Origin: JAZKAD01 sp040389305
GTDB lineage: Bacteria; Pseudomonadota; Alphaproteobacteria; Rickettsiales; Rickettsiaceae
Length of the DNA: 25,117 bases
Assembly: GCA_040389305.1 (NCBI GenBank)
Contig: JAZKAD010000036.1
Coordinates: forward strand, 1-25,117
Reading direction: 5' to 3'
Shown: positions 8,002 through 14,291 of the stretch, in pieces
How positions within the stretch are numbered: position 1 is the first letter of the stretch
How the letters are laid out: every line of letters starts with the position of its first letter
Program-made: the position numbers and the translations under genes
Notes under the pieces: generated by a model
What the model saw: the letters and a program-made list of their open reading frames with translations, nothing else
Databases searched by the model: none
What the model was told of the DNA's origin: nothing

Positions 8002-8457
8002 TTACCTTAGCCCTTTAAAAAAATTCTTCAGTAGCACTTCTGATTCTTCTGCCATCATGCCCACATATATCTCTGGTCGGTGGTGACATGTATGGTTTGT
8101 AAAAAATCGTACTCCATTTTCTACAGCCCCCATCTTTGGATCGCTAGCACCGTAAAACACTCGGCCGATTCTTGAGTGAGAAATTGCAGCCGAACACATT
8201 GCGCAAGGCTCAAGAGTAACGTACAAGTCACATTCTGCTAAATTTTTAGTATTTAGCATTCTGCAAGCGGTGTTAATAGCTAAAATCTCCGCATGGGCTA
8301 TTGCATTATTCTCAGTTTCTACTTTATTATAAGCCCTAGCTATAATTTCTCTATCTAGCCTATTTACAATAACTGCCCCCACTGGTACCTCATTGTGAGC
8401 CGCAGCATTCATAGCCTGCTCAAGAGCCTGTCTCATGCACTCATCATCAAAAGTCAT
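8002..8457 (-). CDS. tadA: tRNA-specific adenosine deaminase TadA
   Basis: A 151-residue zinc deaminase that converts A34 to inosine in tRNA-Arg(ACG), allowing it to read CGN codons. The catalytic HAE is at 55-57 (NAIAHAEILAI), with the proton-shuttling glutamate E57, and the second zinc motif PCAMC is at 84-88. The downstream SRIGRVFYGASDPKMGA stretch is typical of TadA and separates it from cytidine deaminases. The ATG start and length agree with the family. It lies 48 bp after the cation transporter gene and 4 bp before motA, suggesting co-transcription. Confidence 0.93.
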   Translation of the reverse strand: MTFDDECMRQALEQAMNAAAHNEVPVGAVIVNRLDREIIARAYNKVETENNAIAHAEILAINTACRMLNTKNLAECDLYVTLEPCAMCSAAISHSRIGRVFYGASDPKMGAVENGVRFFTNHTCHHRPEIYVGMMAEESEVLLKNFFKGLR

Positions 8458-8505
8458 TACACTTAGTACCTTGCAATATCATTAGCTTATCCTTAACTAC
8501 CGTCA

Positions 8506-9441
8506 TCATTTTTCATTTACTGATATGTTGCTATTTAGTATCTCGCGATATTGTGCATTATCTTCTAATCCAGCTGGATCTTGATGTATTGTAATTTCAG
8601 CACCCACAAAAAGCTTCTCAAGCTCTGCAGTAATATTATCACTTATAGCATGGGCTTCTAATAAACTCATGTCGCTGCGCATCTCTAAATGAAATTGAAT
8701 AAACGGCTTACTGCCAGCGTAACGCGTTTTAAGTTCATGTACAGCGAATACGTCTTTATTATAACTAGTTAAAAGCTTAATGATCTTATTTTTTTCTACT
8801 TCACTGAATTCTTGGTCTATCAAGTTCTTGGATGCTTGCAAAAATAACCCATATGCACTCCATATAATGTAAAATGCGATAAGTATTCCGAATATTGCAT
8901 CTATTGAAGGAATGGATTGACTAAAATGAAGAGAGAGTATAACGGCGCCATTGGTAAGGAAATCTACAAAATAATGCAACTTATCTGCAATAACTAACCT
9001 CGACTGCGTTTTACTTATAACAATAGTTTGATAAAAAATAAGCAACGCTGTGCATATCAAAGAAAATACCATGACTTTTATGCCTACATCACTACTTTCT
9101 ACTAGCCTAGGCTCTAATAAAAGCCGCGCTGAAGCTACCATTGTAAATAGTCCAGAGGCAAAGAAAAAAATGCTTTGCCCAAAAATCGCTAAATCCTCGA
9201 CTTTGTCTTTGCCAAAACGGTGCTTATTATCGGGGGGCTGCATAGAAAGACGCATTGCAAGTAGATTTATTAATGAGGAAAAGATATCAAGGGAAGAATC
9301 TACGAGCGATGCCAGAAGAGACATGGATCCGGTCATAAAGAAGCCATATATCTTCGCGCTCATAATACATATAGCTACTATGCTTGAGCAGTATAATGCT
9401 GATATCATCAGTTTTGGATGCTTGATATGCGCTTGCGTCAC
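8506..9441 (-). CDS. Cation diffusion facilitator (FieF/YiiP-like metal efflux transporter)
   Basis: A 311-residue CDF-family antiporter that exports divalent metals such as Zn2+ or Fe2+ in exchange for protons. The membrane metal site is intact: D48 and D52 in helix 2 (LVDSSLDIF), H156 and D160 in helix 5 (HYFVDFL). This is the HD-DD type seen in zinc transporters such as YiiP. The HRFGKDKVEDL loop (74-84) is the CDF signature. A cytoplasmic domain (about 205-300) with FHLEM and ISDNI repeats follows. The start is GTG at 9441; there is a stop in frame just upstream, and a TTGACT promoter places the transcript start about 24 bases before it. The next in-frame ATG is 9408. Exact metal specificity cannot be read from the sequence. 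Confidence 0.9.
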   Translation of the reverse strand: MTQAHIKHPKLMISALYCSSIVAICIMSAKIYGFFMTGSMSLLASLVDSSLDIFSSLINLLAMRLSMQPPDNKHRFGKDKVEDLAIFGQSIFFFASGLFTMVASARLLLEPRLVESSDVGIKVMVFSLICTALLIFYQTIVISKTQSRLVIADKLHYFVDFLTNGAVILSLHFSQSIPSIDAIFGILIAFYIIWSAYGLFLQASKNLIDQEFSEVEKNKIIKLLTSYNKDVFAVHELKTRYAGSKPFIQFHLEMRSDMSLLEAHAISDNITAELEKLFVGAEITIHQDPAGLEDNAQYREILNSNISVNEK

Positions 9442-9471
9442 AAATTTTTATATGATAAAGATATACGGAAT

Positions 9472-9500
9472 ACTATATCTATATAATCCTTTATAGTCAA
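9472..9500 (-). promoter_or_regulatory. Promoter of the CDF-tadA-motA-mscS unit
   Basis: On the minus strand TTGACT (9495-9500), a 17-bp spacer and TATAGT (9472-9477). This would start transcription near 9465, 24 bases before the GTG start. The same interval carries the divergent 17 kDa lipoprotein promoter, so the two overlap and may influence each other. Confidence 0.65.
9482..9487 (+). promoter_or_regulatory. -10 box candidate for the 17 kDa lipoprotein gene
   Basis: A perfect TATAAT at 9482-9487, 30 bp before the ATG. No good -35 hexamer is seen at 16-18 bp spacing. It overlaps the divergent promoter of the cation transporter unit. Confidence 0.4.
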
Positions 9501-9517
9501 AAAAATAGGCAAATATT

Positions 9518-9982
9518 ATGATGAAGAGAAAATTTTACGCTGTAATTATAGCAACGCTTTTACTCTCTGGGTGCGCCGGAAATAAACAAGGTAGCGGCAC
9601 TGCTATTGGCGCAGTAACTGGGGGTCTTCTGGGATCGATGTTTGGTAAGGGCGAAGGTAGGCTGCTTGCTATAGGCGCTGGAGCTCTGGGAGGGGCTTTT
9701 CTCGGTAATACTATAGGTAAGGGTTTAGATGACCAGGATAAGATGCTACTAGAAAAAACCTCTGCTAAGGCATTAGAATATTCTCCATCTGGAAATACCA
9801 CAGAATGGCGTAACCCGGATAGTGGACACCATGGATATATCACACCAAGTAAAGCTTATAGAGACAACTCAGGTGAATATTGCAGAGAGTACACCCAGGT
9901 TATAGTTGTTGGCGGAGAAAAACAAAAAGCTTTTGGTAAAGCTTGTCGTAAACCTGATGGACATTGGGAAATCATTCAGTAG
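9518..9982 (+). CDS. 17 kDa surface antigen-type outer membrane lipoprotein
   Basis: A 154-residue lipoprotein resembling the rickettsial 17 kDa genus-common antigen. A short basic N terminus and hydrophobic stretch end in the lipobox LLSGC, so cleavage and lipidation would be at Cys19. Residues about 26-70 are a glycine zipper (GTAIGAVTGGLLGSMFG, then GAGALGGAFLGNTIGKGLDD) that would form a two-helix membrane hairpin. The C-terminal half, with WRNPDSGHHGYITPSKAY, GEYCREY and GKACRKPDGHW, is the conserved surface antigen domain with two cysteines. In this family it is an outer membrane protein and major antigen in Rickettsia. ATG 9521 is an equally possible start. It is divergent from the cation transporter and is followed by transposase remnants. 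Confidence 0.88.
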   Translation: MMKRKFYAVIIATLLLSGCAGNKQGSGTAIGAVTGGLLGSMFGKGEGRLLAIGAGALGGAFLGNTIGKGLDDQDKMLLEKTSAKALEYSPSGNTTEWRNPDSGHHGYITPSKAYRDNSGEYCREYTQVIVVGGEKQKAFGKACRKPDGHWEIIQ

Positions 9983-10085
9983 ACTCCTTAGAGTTTAACT
10001 AAGCTCTGTCTAGTGGTTATATATTATATACATAATTATTATGCAATCATTGGACAATGTATAAGTTCATATCATTTGAGACTAT

Positions 10086-10160
10086 TCACGCTACCTCTAG
10101 GATCTCTTTAAGTTTCTCATAAGGCGTCTTTCCTTTTAAGCTTAAATGTGGCTGGTCTCC
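10086..10160 (-). pseudogene. C-terminal remnant of an IS481/IS3-like (rve) transposase
   Basis: About 24 codons on the minus strand ending in TGA at 10086 encode QPHLSLKGKTPYEKLKEI. This matches the conserved end of IS481/IS3-type integrase-core transposases (RPHxxLxxKTPxE). The frame is closed by a stop just upstream at about 10161, exactly where an IS30-like fragment on the opposite strand begins. Only the tail of the gene survives. It is too short to name the IS with certainty. Confidence 0.6.
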
Positions 10161-10161
10161 T

Positions 10162-10571
10162 TAAGCAAATAGCTGGACGCCTCAAATATGAAAATACTAC
10201 AGTTAGAGTCTCGCAGGAACAGCTTACAAATTTATTTTGAAGGCTCTAAAGACAAACTCCATACATTACTCACAAGACAAAAACCCATAACTTTTGACAG
10301 AGGCACAGAATTTGCCTCTTACAAAAACCTTGAACTCACGGCCTATTTTTGCAAACCATATTCACCCTGGCAAAAAGGATCCAATGAAAATTTCAACGTG
10401 AGGCTGAGGAGATATTTACCAAAAAACTACAACCCCAAGAATTTATCACAAGAATTGCTAGACACAATCTCAGATGCGATGAATAATCAGCCAAGAAAAT
10501 GCCTTGGATTTAAAGCTCCACAAGGGGTATTTTATAACCAAAGAACCTACAGCGTTGCACTAGATCCTTGA
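10162..10571 (+). pseudogene. IS30-family transposase remnant, truncated and frameshifted
   Basis: The first piece (about 10164-10240) reads KQIAGRLKYENTTVRVSQEQ, the IS30 region before the catalytic core. The frame then breaks. The second piece, in another frame (from about 10210 to the stop at 10571), carries ITFDRGTEFA with the second catalytic Asp, and YSPWQKGSNENFNVRLRRYLP with the catalytic Glu, ending NNQPRKCLGFKAPQGVF. The helix-turn-helix N terminus and the first catalytic Asp are missing, so it is dead. An ATG at 10188 opens a 127-codon ORF, but its first 20 or so codons are out-of-frame. No terminal inverted repeats were recognised. Confidence 0.8.
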
Positions 10572-10769
10572 ATTCACCTAAAGTTGGTTATAATAGCCCT
10601 TTTAGCCGCAGGAGGCCTAACTCTACCTTTGAACAATACTTAAACTTACTACCTAAAAAGATTTGATACACGAGTTATAAGAGAATAGAAAGAGAGCAAA
10701 ATTATAGGATAAAATCGCAAGGTCTTAAAAACGAACGATGAAGATTATTATTGTGGGGACTACTTATAC
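10572..10769. other. Non-coding stretch between IS30 remnant and rpsT
   Basis: No gene was recognised. Short open stretches are interrupted by stops in all frames. The first 60 bp may include the decayed right end of the IS30-like element. Confidence 0.4.
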
Positions 10770-10809
10770 ATAGGCTGTATAAAATTTAAGAAAATGCTAT
10801 ACAGCCTAT
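10770..10809 (-). terminator. Hairpin at the end of the ribosomal superoperon
   Basis: ATAGGCTGTATA (10770-10781) and TATACAGCCTAT (10798-10809) form a perfect 12-bp stem over a 16-base loop, 9 bp after the rpsT stop. The base just beyond has no clear U-run on the minus strand, so it may act as a transcript-end stabiliser or a factor-dependent terminator. Confidence 0.55.
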
Positions 10810-10818
10810 AATATAAAT

Positions 10819-11094
10819 TTAAGAAGCTATAGATCCCATAGACTTGACTTTTTGAGCAAGACGACTGATGGTTCTAGATGCAGTATTTAGTTTGATGATA
10901 TTGCATTTAACACCACGCATGATCTCTGATTGAGCAACGCTCAGAGCTGATGTTGCTACCTCACGAGTACCGGACTCGATAGCTGCTACTACCTTTTTAA
11001 TAAAAGTTTTAATACGACTTTTTCTGCTTTTGTTAGCAAGCGTTCTTTTTATAGTTTGCCTATGTGCTTTTTTTGCAGACTCATGATTTGCCAT
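10819..11094 (-). CDS. rpsT: 30S ribosomal protein S20
   Basis: A 91-residue, lysine/arginine-rich helical protein that binds 16S rRNA helices 9 and 44 early in 30S assembly. The opening MANHESAKKAHRQTIKRTLANKSRKSRIKTF signature residues and the closing LNTASRTISRLAQKV are those of bS20. It starts 17 bp after the rplQ stop on the same strand, so it looks like the last gene of the ribosomal superoperon. In most bacteria rpsT is transcribed alone or lies elsewhere (near dnaA in many alphaproteobacteria), so this position is unusual. The upstream gap is too short for a clear own promoter. A strong hairpin follows the stop. Confidence 0.95.
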   Translation of the reverse strand: MANHESAKKAHRQTIKRTLANKSRKSRIKTFIKKVVAAIESGTREVATSALSVAQSEIMRGVKCNIIKLNTASRTISRLAQKVKSMGSIAS

Positions 11095-11111
11095 AAATTC
11101 TCACCTAATAT

Positions 11112-11540
11112 TTATTCTGAAGCTGTTTCTGCTTCTACCGCAGAAGTTTCTTTATGTGGGCTATTGTAGCCTTTAGCATCTACGTCTCGGTCAACAAATT
11201 CGATGTATGCAATATCTGCTGCATCACCAAAACGAAAGCCTGCTTTAATTATTCTTGTATATCCGCCAGGCCTTGCATCATAGCGTTTAGCAAGTACGGA
11301 CATAAGTTTTTCTGCTGCGACCTGATCTTTGATCTTAGAAATAATCCTTCTACGAGCCGCAAGGCTACCACTTTTAGCGGCAGTCACAAGTTTTTCAACA
11401 TAAGGTCTTAAATCTTTTGCTTTAGGAAGCGTAGTTTTAATTTGCTCATGCATAACTAGCGATACTGCCATATTGGCAAACATTGCCTTTCTATGACTGC
11501 TCGTTCTGTTGAGCTTTCTTCCATGTAAATTATGGCGCAT
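11112..11540 (-). CDS. rplQ: 50S ribosomal protein L17
   Basis: A 142-residue bL17, which lies near the exit tunnel of the large subunit. The N-terminal MRHNLHGRKLNRTSSHRKAM is the family signature, followed by LVMHEQIKTTLPKAKDLRPYVEKLVT and RPGGYTRIIKAGFRFGDAADIAYIEFVD. An acidic 20-residue tail (from about 120) goes beyond the roughly 120-residue core, as often seen in alphaproteobacteria. It follows rpoA by 12 bp, the standard order at the end of the alpha operon. Confidence 0.97.
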   Translation of the reverse strand: MRHNLHGRKLNRTSSHRKAMFANMAVSLVMHEQIKTTLPKAKDLRPYVEKLVTAAKSGSLAARRRIISKIKDQVAAEKLMSVLAKRYDARPGGYTRIIKAGFRFGDAADIAYIEFVDRDVDAKGYNSPHKETSAVEAETASE

Positions 11541-11552
11541 TTTTACCTTCTA

Positions 11553-12575
11553 TCAATATGGGTCTTCATATTTTTTAGCCAGTCCCTCTAGATTTTCTGG
11601 AGGCCAGCCTTCAATTTCCATTCCAAACTTCAAACCGAATCCTGACAATATATCTTTGATTTCATTCAGAGATTTACGGCCGAAATTAGGAGTTTTGAGC
11701 ATTTCTGATTCAGTTTTGCAAACTAAATCACCTATATATACAATATTGTCGTTTTTGAGGCAGTTTTGTGAACGCACAGATAGCTCAAGTTCATCCACTT
11801 TCTTTAACAAGACTGGATTAAATGGTAACTCTTCTAGCTCTTCTTGTTTATCCTCTTCCACTTCGTCAAATGTAACAAAAAGTTGCATTTGGTCTTGAAT
11901 AATTCTAGCAGCTAATGCCACAGCCATTTCTGGCGTAACAGAGCCATCAGTCTCAACTTTCAAAATCAGCTTATCGTAATTCGTAACCTGACCCACCCTT
12001 GTATTTTCAAGTTTGAATGACACTTGTTTTACAGGGCTGAATAAAGCATCTACAGGTATAACACCAATTGGCAAATCACCTGTTTCTCTAGATACTGCAG
12101 CAGGAACATATCCTCTCCCCGTTTGAGCAACTAGCTCTAATTCAAGAGAAGATCCTTTAGCCAAAGTACATATTATTTGTCCTGGATTTAAAATCTCGAC
12201 ATCATGATTAGTTTCAATCATACCTGCCGTAACTTCACATGGCCCCACAGCATGCAATCTTAGAGTCTTTTTCTCCGAGTTATGCATCTTAACTACTACG
12301 GCTTTCAAATTTAATACTACGTCTACTACATCCTCTTTTACGCCAGGTATTGCAGAAAATTCATGTTCTACGCCTGGAATTTTAACTGAAGTTATAGCAG
12401 CGCCTTGCAAAGATGAAAGTAGTACCCTTCTTAGCACATTACCAACAGTTAAACCAAATCCTCTTTCTAAAGGCTCTACAGTTATTATCGCTATATTGGT
12501 ATTATCTCTCTCATGATTAGTCACAAACCTAGTAGGCTTGATTAATGAGTTCCAATTCTTATTCAGTGATAACAT
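11553..12575 (-). CDS. rpoA: DNA-directed RNA polymerase subunit alpha
   Basis: A 340-residue alpha subunit, which dimerises to nucleate RNA polymerase assembly. The N-terminal domain (about 1-230) includes ERGFGLTVGNVLRRVLLSSLQGAA, the dimerisation core. An acidic linker (VEEDKQEELEE) leads to the C-terminal domain (about 250-320) with LELSVRSQNCLKNDNI and LLKTPNFGRKSLNEIKD-type motifs that contact UP elements and activators. The frame could begin at TTG 12593, but ATG 12575 has AAGGA five bases upstream and gives the expected length. A 127-bp gap before it contains repeated GGTATA inverted repeats, which may regulate it separately from rpsK. Confidence 0.98.
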   Translation of the reverse strand: MLSLNKNWNSLIKPTRFVTNHERDNTNIAIITVEPLERGFGLTVGNVLRRVLLSSLQGAAITSVKIPGVEHEFSAIPGVKEDVVDVVLNLKAVVVKMHNSEKKTLRLHAVGPCEVTAGMIETNHDVEILNPGQIICTLAKGSSLELELVAQTGRGYVPAAVSRETGDLPIGVIPVDALFSPVKQVSFKLENTRVGQVTNYDKLILKVETDGSVTPEMAVALAARIIQDQMQLFVTFDEVEEDKQEELEELPFNPVLLKKVDELELSVRSQNCLKNDNIVYIGDLVCKTESEMLKTPNFGRKSLNEIKDILSGFGLKFGMEIEGWPPENLEGLAKKYEDPY

Positions 12576-12601
12576 ATTTTTCCTTAAAAACAAACTTTAT
12601 A

Positions 12602-12664
12602 TATACCATATATCTCTTGGTATACGCCATTATCCCTTACGTCTTTGTTATACCTATTGGTATA
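12602..12664. repeat. Two tandem TATACC/GGTATA inverted repeats before rpoA
   Basis: TATACC (12602-12607) with GGTATA (12619-12624), and TATACC (12649-12654) with GGTATA (12659-12664). Since all arms match, any left arm can pair with either right arm. An alternative stem CCTAT (12653-12657) with ATAGG (12664-12668) overlaps the second repeat. They fill the rpsK-rpoA gap and could be RNA hairpins in the rpoA leader or protein binding sites. Confidence 0.65.
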
Positions 12665-12702
12665 TAGGCTTTGTAATGCCATCTTAAGACACGACTTCTT
12701 AA

Positions 12703-13089
12703 TTATACACGTCTTCTTTTAGGTGGCTGGCAACCATTATGGGCAACTGGCGAAACATCTGTGATAGATGTTACAACAAAGTGCTGACCAAAAACGGCAC
12801 GTAAGGCTGATTCTCTCTGTGATCCTGCTCCATGTATTCTAATGGATACGGTCTTAAGTCCATGTTCTCTAGCATCTGAAGCAGCTTTCTCTACTGTAAC
12901 TTGCGCTGCATAAGGCGTGGCCTTTTTTGCACCCTTAAACCCATGAGACCCAGCAGTAGAGCAAGCAATAACATTCCCCTGTACATCCGTAAAAGATACT
13001 ATGGTATTATTAAATGTAGCTTTAATATGCACCATACCAAGAGTGATATGCTTTTTCTTCTTTTTTACTTTTGTATTTGCAACTGTCAT
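12703..13089 (-). CDS. rpsK: 30S ribosomal protein S11
   Basis: A 128-residue uS11, located on the 30S platform close to the mRNA exit and the E site. After a lysine-rich start, GMVHIKATFNNTIVSFTD is the family core. SRKG-equivalent residues are GSHGFKGAKKATPYAAQ, and the end is DVSPVAHNGCQPPKRRRV, the almost invariant rRNA-binding tail. Length is normal. It starts 8 bp after rpsM. A 127-bp gap separates it from rpoA, wider than any other junction inside the alpha segment. Confidence 0.97.
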   Translation of the reverse strand: MTVANTKVKKKKKHITLGMVHIKATFNNTIVSFTDVQGNVIACSTAGSHGFKGAKKATPYAAQVTVEKAASDAREHGLKTVSIRIHGAGSQRESALRAVFGQHFVVTSITDVSPVAHNGCQPPKRRRV

Positions 13090-13097
13090 CTCACGCT

Positions 13098-13475
13098 CTA
13101 TTTAGTAGGTTTCTTTTTACCAGCAATAGCTACAGCCTTGCCCTTACGCGTTCTAGCGTTAGAATGAGTATTTTGACCTCTTACTGGTAATTTTTTAATG
13201 TGACGCAATCCTTCGTAACAACGCATATCTTTTTTAGTTTTGATATTCAGATTTACTTCGCGTCTTAGATCACCCTCTACCTTGTATTCTTGTTCGATAA
13301 TAGAACGCAGATCAACTAACTCTTTATCAGTAAGATCCTTTACTCTTTTATCCATCTTAATACCAGCAGATTCACATATCTTTTCCGCTATAGTACGACC
13401 TATACCATAAATATATGTCAAACTCACCACCAGACGCTTATTGGTAGGAATGTTTACGCTTGCAATCCTTGCCAC
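13098..13475 (-). CDS. rpsM: 30S ribosomal protein S13
   Basis: A 125-residue uS13, which sits in the 30S head and contacts the 50S subunit and P-site tRNA through its C-terminal tail. MARIASVNIPTNKRLVVSLTYI is the characteristic N terminus. IYGIGRTIAEKICE is the helix-two-turn-helix, and LPVRGQNTHSNARTRKGK is the conserved tail region. The start is GTG at 13475: the preceding GGAG, seven bases away, and the canonical M-A-R-I opening settle this. It is preceded by a 183-bp gap with a candidate promoter, so it may head its own transcript as in the classic alpha operon. Confidence 0.97.
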   Translation of the reverse strand: MARIASVNIPTNKRLVVSLTYIYGIGRTIAEKICESAGIKMDKRVKDLTDKELVDLRSIIEQEYKVEGDLRREVNLNIKTKKDMRCYEGLRHIKKLPVRGQNTHSNARTRKGKAVAIAGKKKPTK

Positions 13476-13634
13476 ACATATTCTCCAAAACTTACGTTAA
13501 TAAATTTACTGACTACGCAGTAAATATTTACATCTACTTCGCGCATTATACTACAAGTACAATACGTGATACTTTAATGCTCTAGTAGGTTCAATTTAAG
13601 ACCTACATACATCTTATACAAGACCAGATCCTGG

Positions 13635-13662
13635 ATAATAGTAAAATCACTCACAAAGTCAA
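13635..13662 (-). promoter_or_regulatory. Candidate internal promoter before rpsM
   Basis: On the minus strand TTGACT (13657-13662), 16-bp spacer, TATTAT (13635-13640), overlapping the end of adk. A second TATAAT at 13545-13550 has no -35 partner. The position matches the spc/alpha operon boundary of enterobacteria. Confidence 0.5.
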
Positions 13663-14291
13663 TGACTTTTTAGAGTAGATAATAATTCGGCAGCTATCAC
13701 ATTCGTAGCAGCGTCCGCTTTAAGCTCTATAAGAAAACCTTGTGACTTATAATATTCTATTACAGGCTCTGTTTCTTCTTTGTATTCATTAAGTCTTTTT
13801 TCTATTGTCACTACATTATCATCTGAGCGGAATAAAAATTCATGGTCGCCGCATGCATCACATAAAGACTCAATTTTTGTAGAATTAAAGTACTTATTGT
13901 AAATCTTACCACAATTCTTGCAACTAAATCTTCCAGTGATTCTCTTGATTAAGAGCTCTTTATCAAGATCAAAATATATAACTTGAATCTTGCTAAAGTA
14001 ATTTTGAGATAAAAATTTAGCCTGGTCTATGTTACGAGGATAACCATCTAGAATACAATTGCCATTATTAGCTTCAAGAGAAGCTAATACAAATTTATTT
14101 ACCATATCTGAAGGCACGAGCTTGCCTTCGCTCATCATTTTTTTTAACTCCGCTCCTTCCGAAGTACCAGACTCCGTCATTGCTCGCAAGACATCTCCTG
14201 TGGAAAGATGCGTGAGATTAAGTTCAGCAGCCAATATTTCAGCTTGAGTTCCTTTTCCTGACCCCGGAGGCCCAATTAATATTATAACCAC
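13659..14291 (-). CDS. adk: Adenylate kinase with zinc-binding lid
   Basis: A 210-residue enzyme that interconverts ATP + AMP and 2 ADP. The P-loop GPPGSGKGT is at 7-15, the AMP-binding LSTGDVLRA at 29-37, and LDGYPRN at 81-87. The LID carries a zinc-type four-cysteine site, C124-x2-C127 and C144-x2-C147, more often seen in Gram-positive enzymes but also known in Rickettsiales. The start is GTG at 14291, touching the secY TAA stop with no base between, so translation is probably coupled to secY. No ATG is available nearby. secY-adk-rpsM order is standard. Confidence 0.97.
   Translation of the reverse strand: MVIILIGPPGSGKGTQAEILAAELNLTHLSTGDVLRAMTESGTSEGAELKKMMSEGKLVPSDMVNKFVLASLEANNGNCILDGYPRNIDQAKFLSQNYFSKIQVIYFDLDKELLIKRITGRFSCKNCGKIYNKYFNSTKIESLCDACGDHEFLFRSDDNVVTIEKRLNEYKEETEPVIEYYKSQGFLIELKADAATNVIAAELLSTLKSH

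Noticed and set aside
10188..10571. A functional 127-residue protein
   Set aside because: It is the internal and C-terminal part of an IS30 transposase whose first catalytic residue and DNA-binding domain are missing; the first codons are out-of-frame sequence.
11990..12030. A TTTTACAGGG match inside rpoA as a third copy of the ATPase palindrome
   Set aside because: Only a partial half-site without an inverted partner and inside coding sequence; likely chance.
11553..12593. rpoA starting at TTG 12593, and similar TTG or GTG extensions of rplV, rplN, rplD, rpsE and rpsJ
   Set aside because: In each case a downstream ATG with better ribosome site spacing gives the family's normal N terminus.
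12703..13097. rpmJ (L36) expected near secY or rpsM as in enterobacteria
   Set aside because: Not found in the secY-adk-rpsM interval; alphaproteobacteria carry it elsewhere, so the absence is not abnormal.
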